Source: Phytoseiulus persimilis
Taxonomy: Eukaryota > Arthropoda > Arachnida > Mesostigmata > Phytoseiidae
Direction of reading: 5' to 3'
Length of the DNA stretch: 64,000 nucleotides
Assembly (NCBI GenBank): GCA_037576195.1
Contig: CM075101.1
Coordinates: 28,706,001-28,770,000, forward strand
The translations under genes were made by a program, and so were the position numbers. The notes under the pieces are model-generated. The model did no database searches, was not told where the DNA came from, and saw nothing but the letters and a program-made list of their open reading frames with translations. Of this stretch, positions 53,988 to 64,000 are shown in pieces (positions within the stretch are counted from its first letter, which is position 1; the number at the start of each line of letters is the position of its first letter).

Positions 53988-56900
53988 GTCAGTCAGGCTG
54001 CAAATGTCCAATAATTTTTGAGTAGCGTGCTCCGTGTTTCGATCTCCGAGCTCTCTCTTCTGAGGAGAGTATGAAGCTGGGCCCTCCGGGGCACGCCACG
54101 GTACCAAGTCAGGATTCGAATCATGGACCAAACTACCTCAAGTGTTCTATGTTTGTTCTGATCATCAACTGCGCAAGTAAAGCCATGTTGAATCGCGTTC
54201 CCGCTTCTGGAGAGAAAATCCTCATTAATTGGCAGGGAACGTTCTCCTGGATGGCTCTCGGCAGTTCTATCTCCCTCCTCGCGTGTGCAATACACTGGAT
54301 TTCTGAATCTACCGCGAGATCACGTGTGGTGCTCATTTCCATCCTGCCCTATCATGTCTGGGGGTCACTGCAGCATGCCAGCGTTGTAAGGTCGGCAGGT
54401 GGAAGCGAAGAGCACCGCGACAGTTTGCGTTTCGACTGCAGCTTGGCGAGCGGGTTCGACAGGACTCATGTCAGAAGCGGGGTGAAGGAAGAAGCAGGAG
54501 AACGTCGCCCCGAATAGGCTTTGTTCGGAAGACGATATTGTTGAGAGGGCGGAGGGAACCTGGGGAGAGTGAGCTCGACCCGTGCGCTAGGTTGAATCGA
54601 TCCATGAGGAGTGCGTCGCAGGAGAAATCCGCTCGAGAATGGACATTGTTTCCGCGGATCGTCGACCCGATTCGTCGTCCTGCGCCGAGCTCTCAATACA
54701 AACCCAGACATGCTTAAGATTTTCCAACCCTCGGCCGGTTCCGCTGCAGGCGATCCCTCTTCGCGTTTCAAAATCGAAGATCAGAGAAAACTCCGGCCAT
54801 AGTGCGAGAGTCGTTCCAGTCTGGGCGATTCTCCGTTGGCTCCCAGGAAACAGAAACACATGGGAGAAGCAAAGGCAGAGCTTCGAAGAAATCGAATCGA
54901 GTCGTAGTGAATCCTGTTAACCACTCTTGGAGGGCAAACTTTGACGTCAGGGAGTCGACCGGTCCGAGTGGACTTTTATCGAGATGAAAGGTTTTTTGTG
55001 CTTTAGGAATTCGTGTACTTTCGAGGAGAACGCAGGGAGACCCTTAAAGAAGAAGACAGGGGCTTAGTGGATGTATCCGAAGGAGCGCGGACCGCTTGAT
55101 CGGGTGTGTCGATCCATTCTCCTTTCTTACTGCTGTGCGACGCAGCGTCTCGAACGAGCACACAGTTTGCGGTTTCGAAAAACGGCTCCAGCAGGATTGT
55201 TAGTTGCCTCCGAGTCTCAAGACCCGGCCATGACAAGAGCAGCTGGTGACTTCAAGCAGTGAGGACAATCGCGAATCACACGAACTGAATATTCATTCGA
55301 AGCAGACAACTTGGACGCTATTCACGAGAATGATGCCCGACCTTGGTTCGCTGTGTGCGAACTGCGGTTGAGAGGGCACGGAAGGAGCTGGTGTCAATCG
55401 CTAACTCGCAAACGCCATGAATGCACCTCTGGACACTTCTCGCAGGGTAGGTTACTACGGATACTTCGGCCGTATTTCCACCCATGTTCATGAAGAGGCA
55501 GTGCCCTTCTTCTCCGTGGTTCTAGCTCTCGTTTCTCGCTTTCGCTCCCGGCCGATCCTCTTCTCGAGTTCCAAGTGCGAATCGAGGATCGATAATCGGT
55601 TGCGTCGAGTTGCGGTTTGGTTCAAGTCCACGTTCCCAACACTCCATCCGCGGATTGATCCTTGCTCAAACTATTCCGATGTTCCATCTCGGCACCGACG
55701 TCACTGTATAGAGTTCGGCGTTCACTGTCTTCAGGGGGGCTCGGAGCCTTAGATTGTAGAAAAAAGGCTCTGGTATGATTCGTCTTGCCTTCCGAGTGGA
55801 AATTCAGCTCGAGGTTCCCTGTGCACTCTGCAGTGTCATCATCGCTAGCTGGAGCGGGAGGGCTGAAGCTAGACAGAACCTAGTGTAAACGCTATGCACG
55901 CGGCGCTGTGAGAATAACCGAGAGTGCCCGTATCCGACCTGAGTGCATCTCTCTAATGGCACGAGGAAGAGATCTCAATCAGAGTTGTGGAGCGAAACAC
56001 TCGGCGCCTCGAGAATGGAAGCCGAGTGAGCTACACCCACCTCCCAGGGAGGCCGGAGCGTCTGCGTCATTGATCGGATCCCCGCTTACGCCCTGAACTT
56101 CCGCGAGGACAGTGCTCGCGAATCTGCACGTCAGATAAGCTAACAGGTCGTCTAGCGGGTGTTCACTGGGGTTCGCTCTCTTCCTGTTGGTAACCGAACG
56201 TGTTGCCGCCACGGGGCGTGGGGAGTTCATGTTGGAGCCTGTTTCAGTTTGCGTTTGCGGGTTTCCGTTCGCGGCGAAGGAGGACCAGGATGGTGAGGAT
56301 CTTCCATCACCAGCTCAGCTTATTGAGGACCGCGTGTGAGCTTTCATAACCCTTTCCCCCTCTTGTCGTTCCAGTACTCGCAAAAGATTTCAACCGTGTT
56401 GCGCCTATGTCAGATCAAAGTCATCCGAGAGCACTTCGAGTCGCATCTCGCCAAACAGGCCCTCCAACTGGAGATTGACCAGGTTTGTGACGTTTTCATC
56501 CTCTCTGTGAGCTCCCGTTTGCTTCCATCCGCTTCCTCCAATCCTCCTTTGAGGCGAGCGAATTGCTCTCGCCAGCCTGATTTAATTCCGGTTTTCACGG
56601 GGGTTCAGAGAGTACACCGGAAAGCGGAATATTGGCGTGAATAAGCTTCTGTGCTTCGGGGATCATTCTGAGAAGAAACCAGGTCCTACGTGGGACCAGG
56701 TTTCCAGGCCCCACAGCAGAGGCTCGCATTCTCTCTAGTGGAAGTTGTTGAGATTCATTCATTCTCCGTTGGATGGCTGTCTTCCTGACACGCATTCCTG
56801 AATCAAGGCACTCCCGACGATACCTTTTTCCGCCTTTGTCGTCCGAAGCCTCTTTTTCACTTTGCTGCCTGCTTGAAAATTCGATCTCAAGCATATTTCT

Positions 56901-59900
56901 CGTTTAGGAGCCTGCTTTTTCAGAACGCTGACGCCTGACGAACATTCCCGTAACATCGAAAACGGTGAACTTCGTTCGGTCCACGAAACTCATTGGCTCA
57001 TCAGCGCTAACAACCAAACCCTGAGGTTTCGGTTGTGATCCACACTGCTCGTGAACGTCTGCGCAGCTCACGTGGAATTGTGACCGCTGCTCCGCATATT
57101 CTCCATGGACTTCCATCCGTCCGTGGATTACGTCCGTGAGATCCGTGAATTACGTGATTTGGAATCCGTGAAACACTTCGCAACACAGGAGCCGGAGCAC
57201 CTCAGACCGATGATTCTTGGGACGTTTTCTATGAAACTCCCGGATCCGCCCCTGATGTCCGGCGAACGGGCTTTCGATGTCTAGCCGATGTTGCAGAGTC
57301 GGATGCTAGGAAACTCAAGATAGCAAAGTATGCTTGATCTGTGTCCTTGTTCTCCGGACACCATTCTTCGCGCGGTTGTTTGCTCACAGCGCGAGGGCGG
57401 CTAGTTGCCCTGCCATTTTTGTTTCTGGAGTTTTCGCCTCTCTTGTTTTATGGAAGCCGCCGGAAACGCTCCAGGACTTTCGGGACGAGGACGCGTGCTG
57501 GCCGAGCTTCAAATACTGCCCGTGTCTGCATTCAGCGGAGCCAACGCACTCGGCCTCGCGCAGATGGACAGCTCCCAGCTTCTTCTTAGTTTCCTGTCGT
57601 CGGGTTGCCTTGGGGCCGGGATCTGCCTCATGCATATGAGGGGGCCTCCAACTCATAAAACGTATGTCACCGTCCTGCTTCTCAAGGACCTGGATCCGCA
57701 ATGTTCGGCCCGCTAGGCCCAGCGGCACTCCACTAAAGAGCTCAGCACGCGTTGTGTTCTCCTCTGACGCCGAAAGAGTGGTGCACACTGGGAGCCCGCT
57801 TCGCGGAAAACCTTCGTCAACGCTCCTCAAATACGCGGCAGGGCGTCAGATCTCCGATACGATCAACACGATGAATGCGATTACTGCTGCGAAGGTTCTC
57901 ATAGTTCAGGCACACAGACGTCATTCGATATTTGCTCGCGAATCGCCCCTCGTCATAATCTCCGTTAGAAAGGTCCACGATAGTTCGTGCGCGTGCCCTT
58001 AGGCAACATATCGTGTTCTGAGAAGACTCATCGTCAGACTCGGGCCTGAAGCCCAATCCCCGGCCAAGAGTGACACCTCCGTTCCGCGGACTCCGCCGGG
58101 CAGTGCCAAACCTGGAGCATTCATCGCGCAAAGGATGCTAGGAGAGGCGTCGTATGAGAGAAGCTTTCTGCACGATTCCGGAGAACCCGGAGCGGGAACC
58201 ATTCGTCCGAGAAAGCGATTCGATATCGAGAAGCACAGATCGATGGAGAGCATGACGAAATCCGTGTGTGACGTATTCAAAAGGCTACCTGCTCCGGTTG
58301 CCTCCGACATAGCGGTCTCTACTCGAGCAACTCCACTCCTTATCCTTACAAAGAGTAGCGCAAATAGAGGCTCGGTCCTTGGTCCCGAGGAAGTGTAGTA
58401 GGAGGAACTCCGCGGTGCAAAGTATACACTGCACGCTATTGTTGTGTTCGTCCAACTCCGAATCAGACGGTCAGCGTGCGGCAACGGAGCGAACGGGACC
58501 GAGCTGCTGTTTGCCGAGTGAAATACGAATCCAGGCTCGCTGCTTGAGTACGGCGGAACAAACATCCTGCCGACATTGTTTATTGAATCCCCCCACCTTC
58601 GCTTTCGCCTGCCAGGCTCCTCACCCTCCTAGCTGCCTTGGCCCGAATGCCTGCCTGCTAACTCCGAGTTCCGTCGAAACTTTCTAAACTCGAGCTCCGC
58701 GGAGGCGTTCGACGGCTGACGGGGTTGCTATTTTACTTTCAGCTCCGTGAGACCTACAATGAATCCGTCGAGCAGCTCCATCTGGCCGAGAAGCTCATCG
58801 GCCAGTTCTCTTCGGAGAAAATCGGACTCATGGCCGAGAGGAGGACTCTGTCCAAGAGATGTCAAGAGGTAAGACTGCGAACGCCTTCCTCGCCGGTAAC
58901 CGCGAGGACGTCGGGCCGAGGACTCCAACATCGTGAGGATCTTCCCGGAGAGGTGCAACTGGAAAGTGATGAGCAAAGCGCAGAACGCGGGTTGCGAATG
59001 TACTTCCACGCATTTTTGTGTGGACCCGCGAGGCCCCTAATCGATTCGACTCCGTTCGCTTGTGTCTCGACGGGGTGTTTTTCTCGCGATCGCGAAGTTT
59101 GTGTCGTTGGAAAGTGAAAAGATCAACACGGACCTGGCTTATTCAAAGTTCGATCCTTGTCCTCTAGCGCTGTGAGGAGTCATCAGAAGACCACAATGGA
59201 TGAGCGCCTTGCAGCGTGAGACGAAACCCGGCTCGATGGATTAGGTAGGAGCGACAAGCGCGGTATCAAACTCAGGGGAAGAGAGTTCTAATGGCCGCAT
59301 TTCACGGACGAAGGCAGCCGTACAATAAGAGGCTACTTGCAGCCGGGAGTCGCTCTGAACAAATTCTCGGGCTTAGAGGGTGATGTGCCGCCGATTGCGT
59401 TCCGAATGTTGACGAAAACTCTTCAGCGATCACGAACGTCGACCGCGCGTCCGCTGAGATCATCAGAAGCAAGCGATCTCTTGAGAGTTCGCTCGGAGAA
59501 GTCGCCCTCCTCAAAGGATTCGAGGGAGTAGCGAGGAACTTTCTGGAATCGGCGCGAGCGCACGTTCTCTCTCCGGAGCATTGAGCCCGGAATCTCCTTT
59601 GTCCGAACCAGTCAGAGCTTCGGGGTAGAGCTGAGATTGACGGTCTGCTCTCCTTCTCGCTGAATGCCCTTCAATCCCATAGAGTTATCGTTCCGGATCA
59701 CCAAGTGAATGTGGTATCGGAATGAAAACATAATCTGAGCTGTTTCGTTTCAAGGTTGGCACAGCTCTGAAAAATGTTCGTCATCAAGCCGACTGGTTCA
59801 CGAGCCAGAGGAAATCCCTCCAGGAGAAACTCCGGGTAGGGGCGTAGTGTAGGGGGACCAGACGCAGCCCATCAATAAAACAAAGGAATCGACGGAAACG

Positions 59901-61339
59901 CAAATCAGGCGAACGTTTTCATCATGCTCACGTCGCTGAGCACTCAATGAAATGCTGACGCCACTGTGTGTGGATTGGCAAATCGACAGCAATCGAAGAA
60001 GGATTCAATGAATGGACAAGATGTTTTTTCTCCTCAACATTCGCGTAGGAGGTGACAGCGGACGCTACGAGAGAGAGGATTCGCAACGAGAGGACCAAGG
60101 AACAACTACAGGAGGAGCAACGCAAACAGTTAGAGTTGGAGAACTTTTTGAAAGCGGGCCCGCACTCCTTCCGAGGATTGGTTCCCGACGCTGTTTTCGT
60201 CGAGGCCCAGATTGCGTAAGTTCCGTAGACAGGACCCGAAACGAGGCGCTGTTCACTTTAGGCCCTTGCCAAATCCACCGATTCGAGTCTTCTGATGAGG
60301 TCACATGCCGCCATTCTGCTCCGACGTTTGCTAACGCTCTCAGTAGATGTTCAGCGCGCAATAGAGTCGCTCTCGTTTGGAAGCCTCACAGAGTTTCTGC
60401 TCGGATCTGCGTCTGAAGCAACACTGATAGTGCCTGTCATGTGTTTCATTTCGACCGGAGAAGCCGATATCCACAGCCTGCCTGCCTGCAACGATTGGTG
60501 GATCCGGTACACAGAAGAGAGTGTATTTCTCGCACAGGACTGGAAAAAAAGCCTCGACGCACGCGCAACTTGAACCACTGGTTCAACACGCAACACTCGA
60601 CAGCTTCTTTTCTGTCGAAACCGGATTTAGAAGGAATCTCATTTAGGAGCTCCCCGGGACTCGCTCCGCTCGCCTGACGGAGTACTGAAGCGGAGAATGC
60701 TAAAAATGCATTATTGATTGAGCTTTTGAGACTTCGGTCTGCCGTAACAAAGTGGCTGAAGCACTTTCGAAATAGCTGACAACTCGGAAACATCCTTTGC
60801 AGCGATGAACGCAAAGGGGACGCCGAGCAGCAAACAGAGAGAACGTGGACTGAAGTCCTGTCTCTCATACGCGCACGGCAAAAATCGTTGGATGCCAATG
60901 TCGAGCTGTAAGTCGAGCATTGGGGACCTTCGCTCCTCCGCCTCAACGGATCGAAGATGTGAATGTTGGGGTCGTTTCTCGATCGTCAGTTGAATCATCG
61001 GATTATGGGCCTAAGTTGTAGATGGCGGGACTGCGAACTTATATGATTCATATTCCCTCCGATTGTCAGGTACGAACGCCTCAGGGACCTCCTGTGCGAA
61101 TGTCGCGACACTAAAATACAGCTCGACGAGCTGGAACTCGAGAAACGCAAGCGTCAAGACGTTCTGACGAAGAAGAAGCGTTTCCTAGAGGTATGCGGCA
61201 TAAAGTTTAAATGATCCCGTGTTTAAGTTTCTGCGACAGTCTTCGTCAAGTAAACTCGTCGACCCCAACTATCGTATTCTATTCATCGTAGGATCGTCTA
61301 CGGTCCTGCTCCCGTTGTGAGTCGTTGTTCGATCATTGA
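53784..61339 (+). CDS. coiled-coil protein, about 284 aa, unknown
   Basis: Seven exons (53784-53987, 56375-56482, 58743-58868, 59755-59835, 60049-60215, 61070-61190, 61292-61339) join in frame to 855 bases. After a polar N-terminus almost the whole product is predicted helical and coiled-coil-forming: Leu/Ile heptads with many Glu, Lys, Arg and Gln, broken once by a non-helical stretch, AGPHSFRGLVPD (about residues 207-218). There are no membrane segments, enzyme motifs or zinc fingers. Such proteins are usually structural or adaptor components (centrosome, cilium, trafficking), but I cannot name the family. The five central exons are firm. The first and last exons are less certain, and further exons could hide in the two introns of over 2 kb. 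Confidence 0.62.
53988..56374 (+). other. proposed intron 1 of the coiled-coil gene
   Basis: It contains a 148-codon ATG-started + frame (54071-54517) and a segment at 54587-54920 that is open in several frames on both strands (for example LNTNPDMLKIFQPSAG on + and ENLKHVWVCIESSAQDDE on -). I could not decide whether any is coding. A candidate short exon lies just before 56290. Otherwise nothing is recognised. Confidence 0.4.
56375..56482 (+). CDS. coiled-coil gene exon 2
   Basis: Thirty-six codons, phase 0-0. It reads KISTVLRLCQIKVIREHFES and on to LQLEIDQ, a clear amphipathic helix. The acceptor has a long pyrimidine tract (CCCCCTCTTGTCGTTCCAG); the donor CAG|GTTTGT is acceptable. Confidence 0.68.
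56483..58742 (+). other. intron 2 of the coiled-coil gene (2.3 kb)
   Basis: GC-rich in parts, so several frames are open on both strands at 57,334-57,830 and 57,999-58,565. The most protein-like is a + frame at about 58023-58398 (PAKSDTSVPRTPPGSAKPGA, then RKRFDIEKHRSMESMTK). Its entry phase does not match exon 2's exit phase, so it cannot be spliced in directly. It may be an alternative or unrelated exon, or chance. Confidence 0.5.
58743..58868 (+). CDS. coiled-coil gene exon 3
   Basis: Forty-two codons, phase 0-0: LRETYNESVEQLHLAEKLIG, then a Lys/Glu-rich helix ending SKRCQE. The acceptor is TTTACTTTCAG and the donor AAGAG|GTAAGA, both strong. It continues the heptad pattern of exon 2 (LEIDQ-LRETYNES). 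Confidence 0.78.
59755..59835 (+). CDS. coiled-coil gene exon 4
   Basis: Twenty-seven codons, phase 0-0: VGTALKNVRHQADWFTSQRK and on to EKLR. The acceptor is TTTCGTTTCAAG and the donor CTCCGG|GTAGGG. It is short but has coherent helical composition and matching phases on both sides. Confidence 0.68.
60049..60215 (+). CDS. coiled-coil gene exon 5
   Basis: The acceptor is CATTCGCGTAG and the donor ATTGC|GTAAGT (phase 2). It encodes a very charged helix (RERIRNERTKEQLQEEQRKQ) followed by the helix break AGPHSFRGLVPDAVFVEAQIA. I chose the TAG acceptor at 60048 over GTGACAG at 60056 because only it keeps phase 0 from exon 4. Confidence 0.76.
61070..61190 (+). CDS. coiled-coil gene exon 6
   Basis: Completes a GCG codon (Ala) and encodes YERLRDLLCECRDTKIQLDE and a Lys/Arg-rich helix ending KKKRFLE, phase 0 at the donor CTAGAG|GTATGC. 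The acceptor is CCGATTGTCAG. The strong phase and sequence fit make this one of the firmest exons. Confidence 0.78.
61292..61339 (+). CDS. coiled-coil gene, proposed last exon
   Basis: After the acceptor TATTCATCGTAG the frame reads DRLRSCSRCESLFDH and stops at TGA 61337-61339. A donor-like T|GTGAGT inside it (from 61317) could instead splice to the strong acceptor CACCTCCGCAG near 61365, giving a different C-terminus. No clear poly(A) signal follows. Confidence 0.45.
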   Translation, partial: DRLRSCSRCESLFDH

Positions 61340-62154
61340 CAACTCCCTGAACCTCACCTCCGCAGCTCCGAACCATTTCTGCGCTGCGCAAGAATGCGCT
61401 TTGACATCGTTTGTCCTTTCGTTCTCGTCTCTCAAGTTGTGAGTCTCGTGCGCCGTTCATTGGTCCTCAGGTTTTGCGACGAGCTCAGGAACGTACTTGA
61501 AGGCTCAGTGGCTAGCTGCCCCGGCTGCTCGGCAGGCTGTCCGATCAACCTGGCTGAGAAAGGGCTCAGAGGAAAGACGGAATAGAGGGAAAGGTCTTCC
61601 AGCACATGGCCCTCCTGAACATTTGTCTCCTAGACGGGAAAGAGATCGCTTCAGTTTTCACAAGTTTGTATTGCTAGGAGAACAGAACTAAAATTTGCAA
61701 CGATTCATAGGGAGCAATAAGTGAAAAATTTACCGTTTTCCCTCTGAGGAATATAGATCCCAACCAGTGCTGTACCTCCGCAATCAACGGGTGAGTGCAG
61801 AGACTGCAAGTATTGATGAGAGGACGCAGCCGGAGCTCAGATTCTCCTACTGAGCGGTGTCGCAGTTATGGAGTGTCCGGTCGATCATTGCAACGGTAAC
61901 TCAATGCACTTTATAGCAATTCTAGTCCGCTTCCTCGAATGCTTTAACTCAAAACGAGTAGCAGTAGATAGAACCCGCCGAAATTTCGCGGAGAACAAGG
62001 CGTACTACAGCTTGATTTATCATGGGCTTTTTTCTGCTTTCTGTCGGCGAAAACATTATCAGCAACCGAACCCTCCAATGATCGCCGCGATGAGCGCTCG
62101 CTTCAATGTCGCCCTCCTCATCATCACCTACATCCAACCAATGACTTTTTTCAG
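61340..62154 (+). other. interval between coiled-coil and RGK genes
   Basis: It ends in a good acceptor (GACTTTTTTCAG at 62154), so the RGK transcript has at least one upstream exon, probably in or before this interval. No AATAAA was found after the coiled-coil gene; an AATAAG near 61,716 is a weak candidate. A 115-codon frame at 61868-62215 runs through the intron end and is not convincing. Confidence 0.45.
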
Positions 62155-62931
62155 AACTCCCTCCAGTGAGTTCCGACGGCTGCCTCGACCCGGATCGCTG
62201 TTCTTCTGCCAGTAACACCGGAAGCATGGAAGAACAGCGAATTTTCCTGGAGTTCTGCCAACCGTCTCCTGAGCACGGGTCGAGGCAAAGCGTTAGGTTG
62301 TTGGAACAGCCGGCTCGCTCAGGACGATCGCTACAGAGCAGTCCAACGCACAGGAGTCCCATTCGAGATCGACGGCGATCTTTGGCCCTGCCTGCAAAGC
62401 CAAAGGAAGACCGGCGGCGTTCGCTGGGGACGCCGCGGAGCCGTCGGCGGTCCACTCTTGCGGCAGCAAGTCGCAGATCGTCGGCAATGCCCGGATCGCG
62501 CAGCCCAACCGGCCGTCGGAGATCGTCTGCCATAACCGGGTCCCGTAGTCCCAGTGGGCGCCGGAGGTCGTCTGCAATGCCGGGCTCGCGGAGTCCGAGT
62601 GGACGCCGGCTACGACGCGATGAGGAAAGTGTTCTGGACTCTTGGGCAGACTATCATCAACAAGTGTCACCGCCAGCGGAAGAAAGCGATCGACAACGGC
62701 TGTACAGTACCGGAGGATATCGTTGTCGTTCGTTCTCCACTTCTGGGAACAGTGCAATTTTCTGTTACCAGGGACGCGTTGTGATGCCCGGAGATGAGAG
62801 CCGACCAACGTGCTGTCTTCGCAGGGTTCCTACCCATCGTGTCCGTGTTATAGGAGCCGATGGTGTAGGGAAATCGTGCCTTATTCATCAACTCGTAGAG
62901 AGTGAGGATCTCTGCTCATATCAAAATATCG
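62155..62931 (+). CDS. RGK-family small GTPase, N-terminal part
   Basis: An exon open from 62155; the first Met is at 62226 (ATGGAAG), giving 235 residues before the donor ATCG|GTGAGT (phase 1). Residues about 45-130 are Arg/Ser-rich with at least six RRxS motifs (RRRSL twice, RRRST and RRSSA types), including three 15-residue repeats (83-127). A segment YRCRSFSTSGNS precedes a P-loop domain: HRVRVIGADGVGKSCLIHQL, with GADGVGKS at residues 210-217, then switch-I sequence SEDLCSYQNI. The layout of a long N-terminal extension, RSFxTS and a divergent Ras-like G1 is that of Rad/Gem/Rem proteins, which in animals inhibit voltage-gated calcium channels and bind 14-3-3. The rest of the G domain is not identifiable in the window. 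An upstream coding exon is possible. Confidence 0.8.
62472..62606 (+). repeat. three 45-nt coding tandem repeats
   Basis: Three in-frame units of 45 bases (62472-62516, 62517-62561, 62562-62606) encode RRSSAMPGSRSPTGR, RRSSAITGSRSPSGR and RRSSAMPGSRSPSGR. The protein copies are nearly identical while third positions differ, which suggests selection on the peptide. Each unit has an RRxS site suited to PKA or 14-3-3 recognition and an SP/TG turn. Confidence 0.9.
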
Positions 62932-64000
62932 GTGAGTCATCACGGAATCGCATCGTTGTATTCATAATCTTCTTCGCATATCCTGACATCTGTGATTGAG
63001 CTTGCCGTCGTTGGAGCTCAAGTGGTTTCCTTCCGGCAATTATGCATCGCCCAGCAGAAACGAGAGTGCCGTTCCGGGAGCGAGCGCCAAGAATCCGCCA
63101 AATCTGTGCTAGTTTGCGGTGCCCTTATGGATATCGAACCACAAAATCAGCTTCTTCAGCAGAAGTGACGACCGTGCCATTGAGACCATCGGAGGAGTCG
63201 AGGGCAAGTACCACGGGACTCGCTCTCGAAGCAGGGATACACCCTGAAATCCCGCAGATAACGAACCCTTCCTTTCCGATTTTCTCTGAGAAGAACGCAT
63301 CAGATGAAGAACTTATCGGGTAATGAAATTATCAGAAAACGAGCTCACCAGATGAACTCGTCAGTAACGGTCTCATCTGACGCGATTTTCTGAAAAGGAA
63401 AGAAAAAGAAAAAAGTTCGTTACCTGCGGGACCCTAGGGTATCCGAAACCAACGTAGATTTCGGGAGAGCTAGGTGGATCGAGGAGTTGTCTGCGTGGCG
63501 CTCGATCGCTGCCGTGTAAACTCTGGGCACACGTTGCTGTGGAGCGGATACCCTATTTGGCACACAATTCTGAAGGCCTTCGGGCTCCGGATCCCCACCG
63601 GTTCTGGGTTGTGAGGTTCACAGCGAGTCTCTGTCGTCTCGCCCCCTTCCCGGACACGCGAGTCGGACTCACACCGACCCGTGGTGCTGTGGTGAAGGAA
63701 GGGCCCAACCTAGCATCGAGGGGGAAGAATGCAAACTGCCATCGGCGCTGCGCATGACCCGAACTCAGCCCCATCGGAACATGGTCACGCGACCTGTCGA
63801 AAGGGCCAGCACTTCGCCTCGGCCAGATCAGATTCCTCCATTCATGGAGACCTCCTCGGGAACAGCGAGTCGCTGATGAGGAGCCCTCCTGGATTACTTT
63901 TCTCAATGCACAATTAGATGGCTTGGAGGTCCCTTGATGAGCTCCTTCGTCTACGAGTGCGCGTCATGCGTCCTACGGTAGGTCTTGGGTTGAATCAAGA
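62932..64000 (+). other. start of RGK intron to window end
   Basis: After the donor GTGAGT no frame shows the expected continuation of the GTPase (switch II DxxG, NKxD or the SAK-like loop), so the next exon is probably beyond the window. A + frame at 63042-63323 is open and Ser/Glu-rich but has no GTPase motif. Nothing else is recognised. Confidence 0.5.

Noticed and set aside
54130-54150. let-7-like seed (TGAGGTAG) on the minus strand
   Set aside because: No hairpin partner arm on either side and only the seed matches.
57384-57830. Minus ORF of 148 residues and overlapping + ORFs
   Set aside because: All frames on both strands are open here because the segment is GC-rich; none has splice sites or motifs that decide.
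57999-58565. Minus ORF of 188 residues
   Set aside because: It is the complement of the more natural + frame at 58023-58398 and shows no domain; probably a shadow.
61949-62808. Two long minus ORFs (194 and 171 residues)
   Set aside because: They are antisense shadows of the Arg/Ser-rich RGK exon, whose repeated codons lack stops on the other strand.

Overview
This looks like nuclear DNA from an invertebrate animal, most likely an arthropod. Coding sequence is split by GT-AG introns. CpG (especially TCGA) is abundant, so there is no vertebrate-like CpG depletion. GC is close to half. The recognisable families (an LRR/fibronectin-III receptor and an RGK-type GTPase) are animal families. A mite-like genome with near-50% GC would fit, but that is a weak inference and the sequence alone does not settle the species.

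Layout. Bases 1-38,935 are gene-poor. The first 339 bases resemble a 5' noncoding exon ending in a strong donor (GAG|GTGAGT). The next convincing acceptor that leads into real coding sequence is at 38,935, so this stretch may be one giant first intron of the LRR gene. It could equally be intergenic or hold unrecognised genes. A few open reading frames in it look somewhat protein-like and are listed at low confidence.

The best-supported gene runs from 38,950 to 52,393 on the + strand. Ten coding exons join with perfect phase agreement into a 988-residue type I membrane protein: signal peptide, LRRNT, about seven leucine-rich repeats, LRRCT, two fibronectin-III domains, one transmembrane helix and a 350-residue cytoplasmic tail. 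Its first coding intron (5.3 kb) carries an inverted pair of diverged 240-bp repeats, and its second intron carries a 24-bp perfect palindrome. A polyadenylation signal lies at 53,050. An antisense ORF with a membrane segment and a CYSC motif lies inside the 3' UTR.

From 53,784 to 61,339 (+) a second gene can be assembled from seven phase-consistent exons. It encodes a coiled-coil protein of about 284 residues that I cannot name. A CCAAT box and a CT/GA tract lie just upstream. From 62,155 (+) the 5' part of a third gene begins. It encodes an RGK-family (Rad/Gem/Rem-like) small GTPase with an Arg/Ser-rich N-terminus containing three 45-nt tandem repeats, and it breaks off in an intron right after the P-loop/switch I region.

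All three firm genes lie on the + strand in tandem. Nothing in the sequence shows that they act together. The adhesion-receptor architecture and the RGK GTPase would both suit excitable or neural cells, but that is inference. I found no rRNA, no confident tRNA, no CRISPR array and no recognisable intact transposon.
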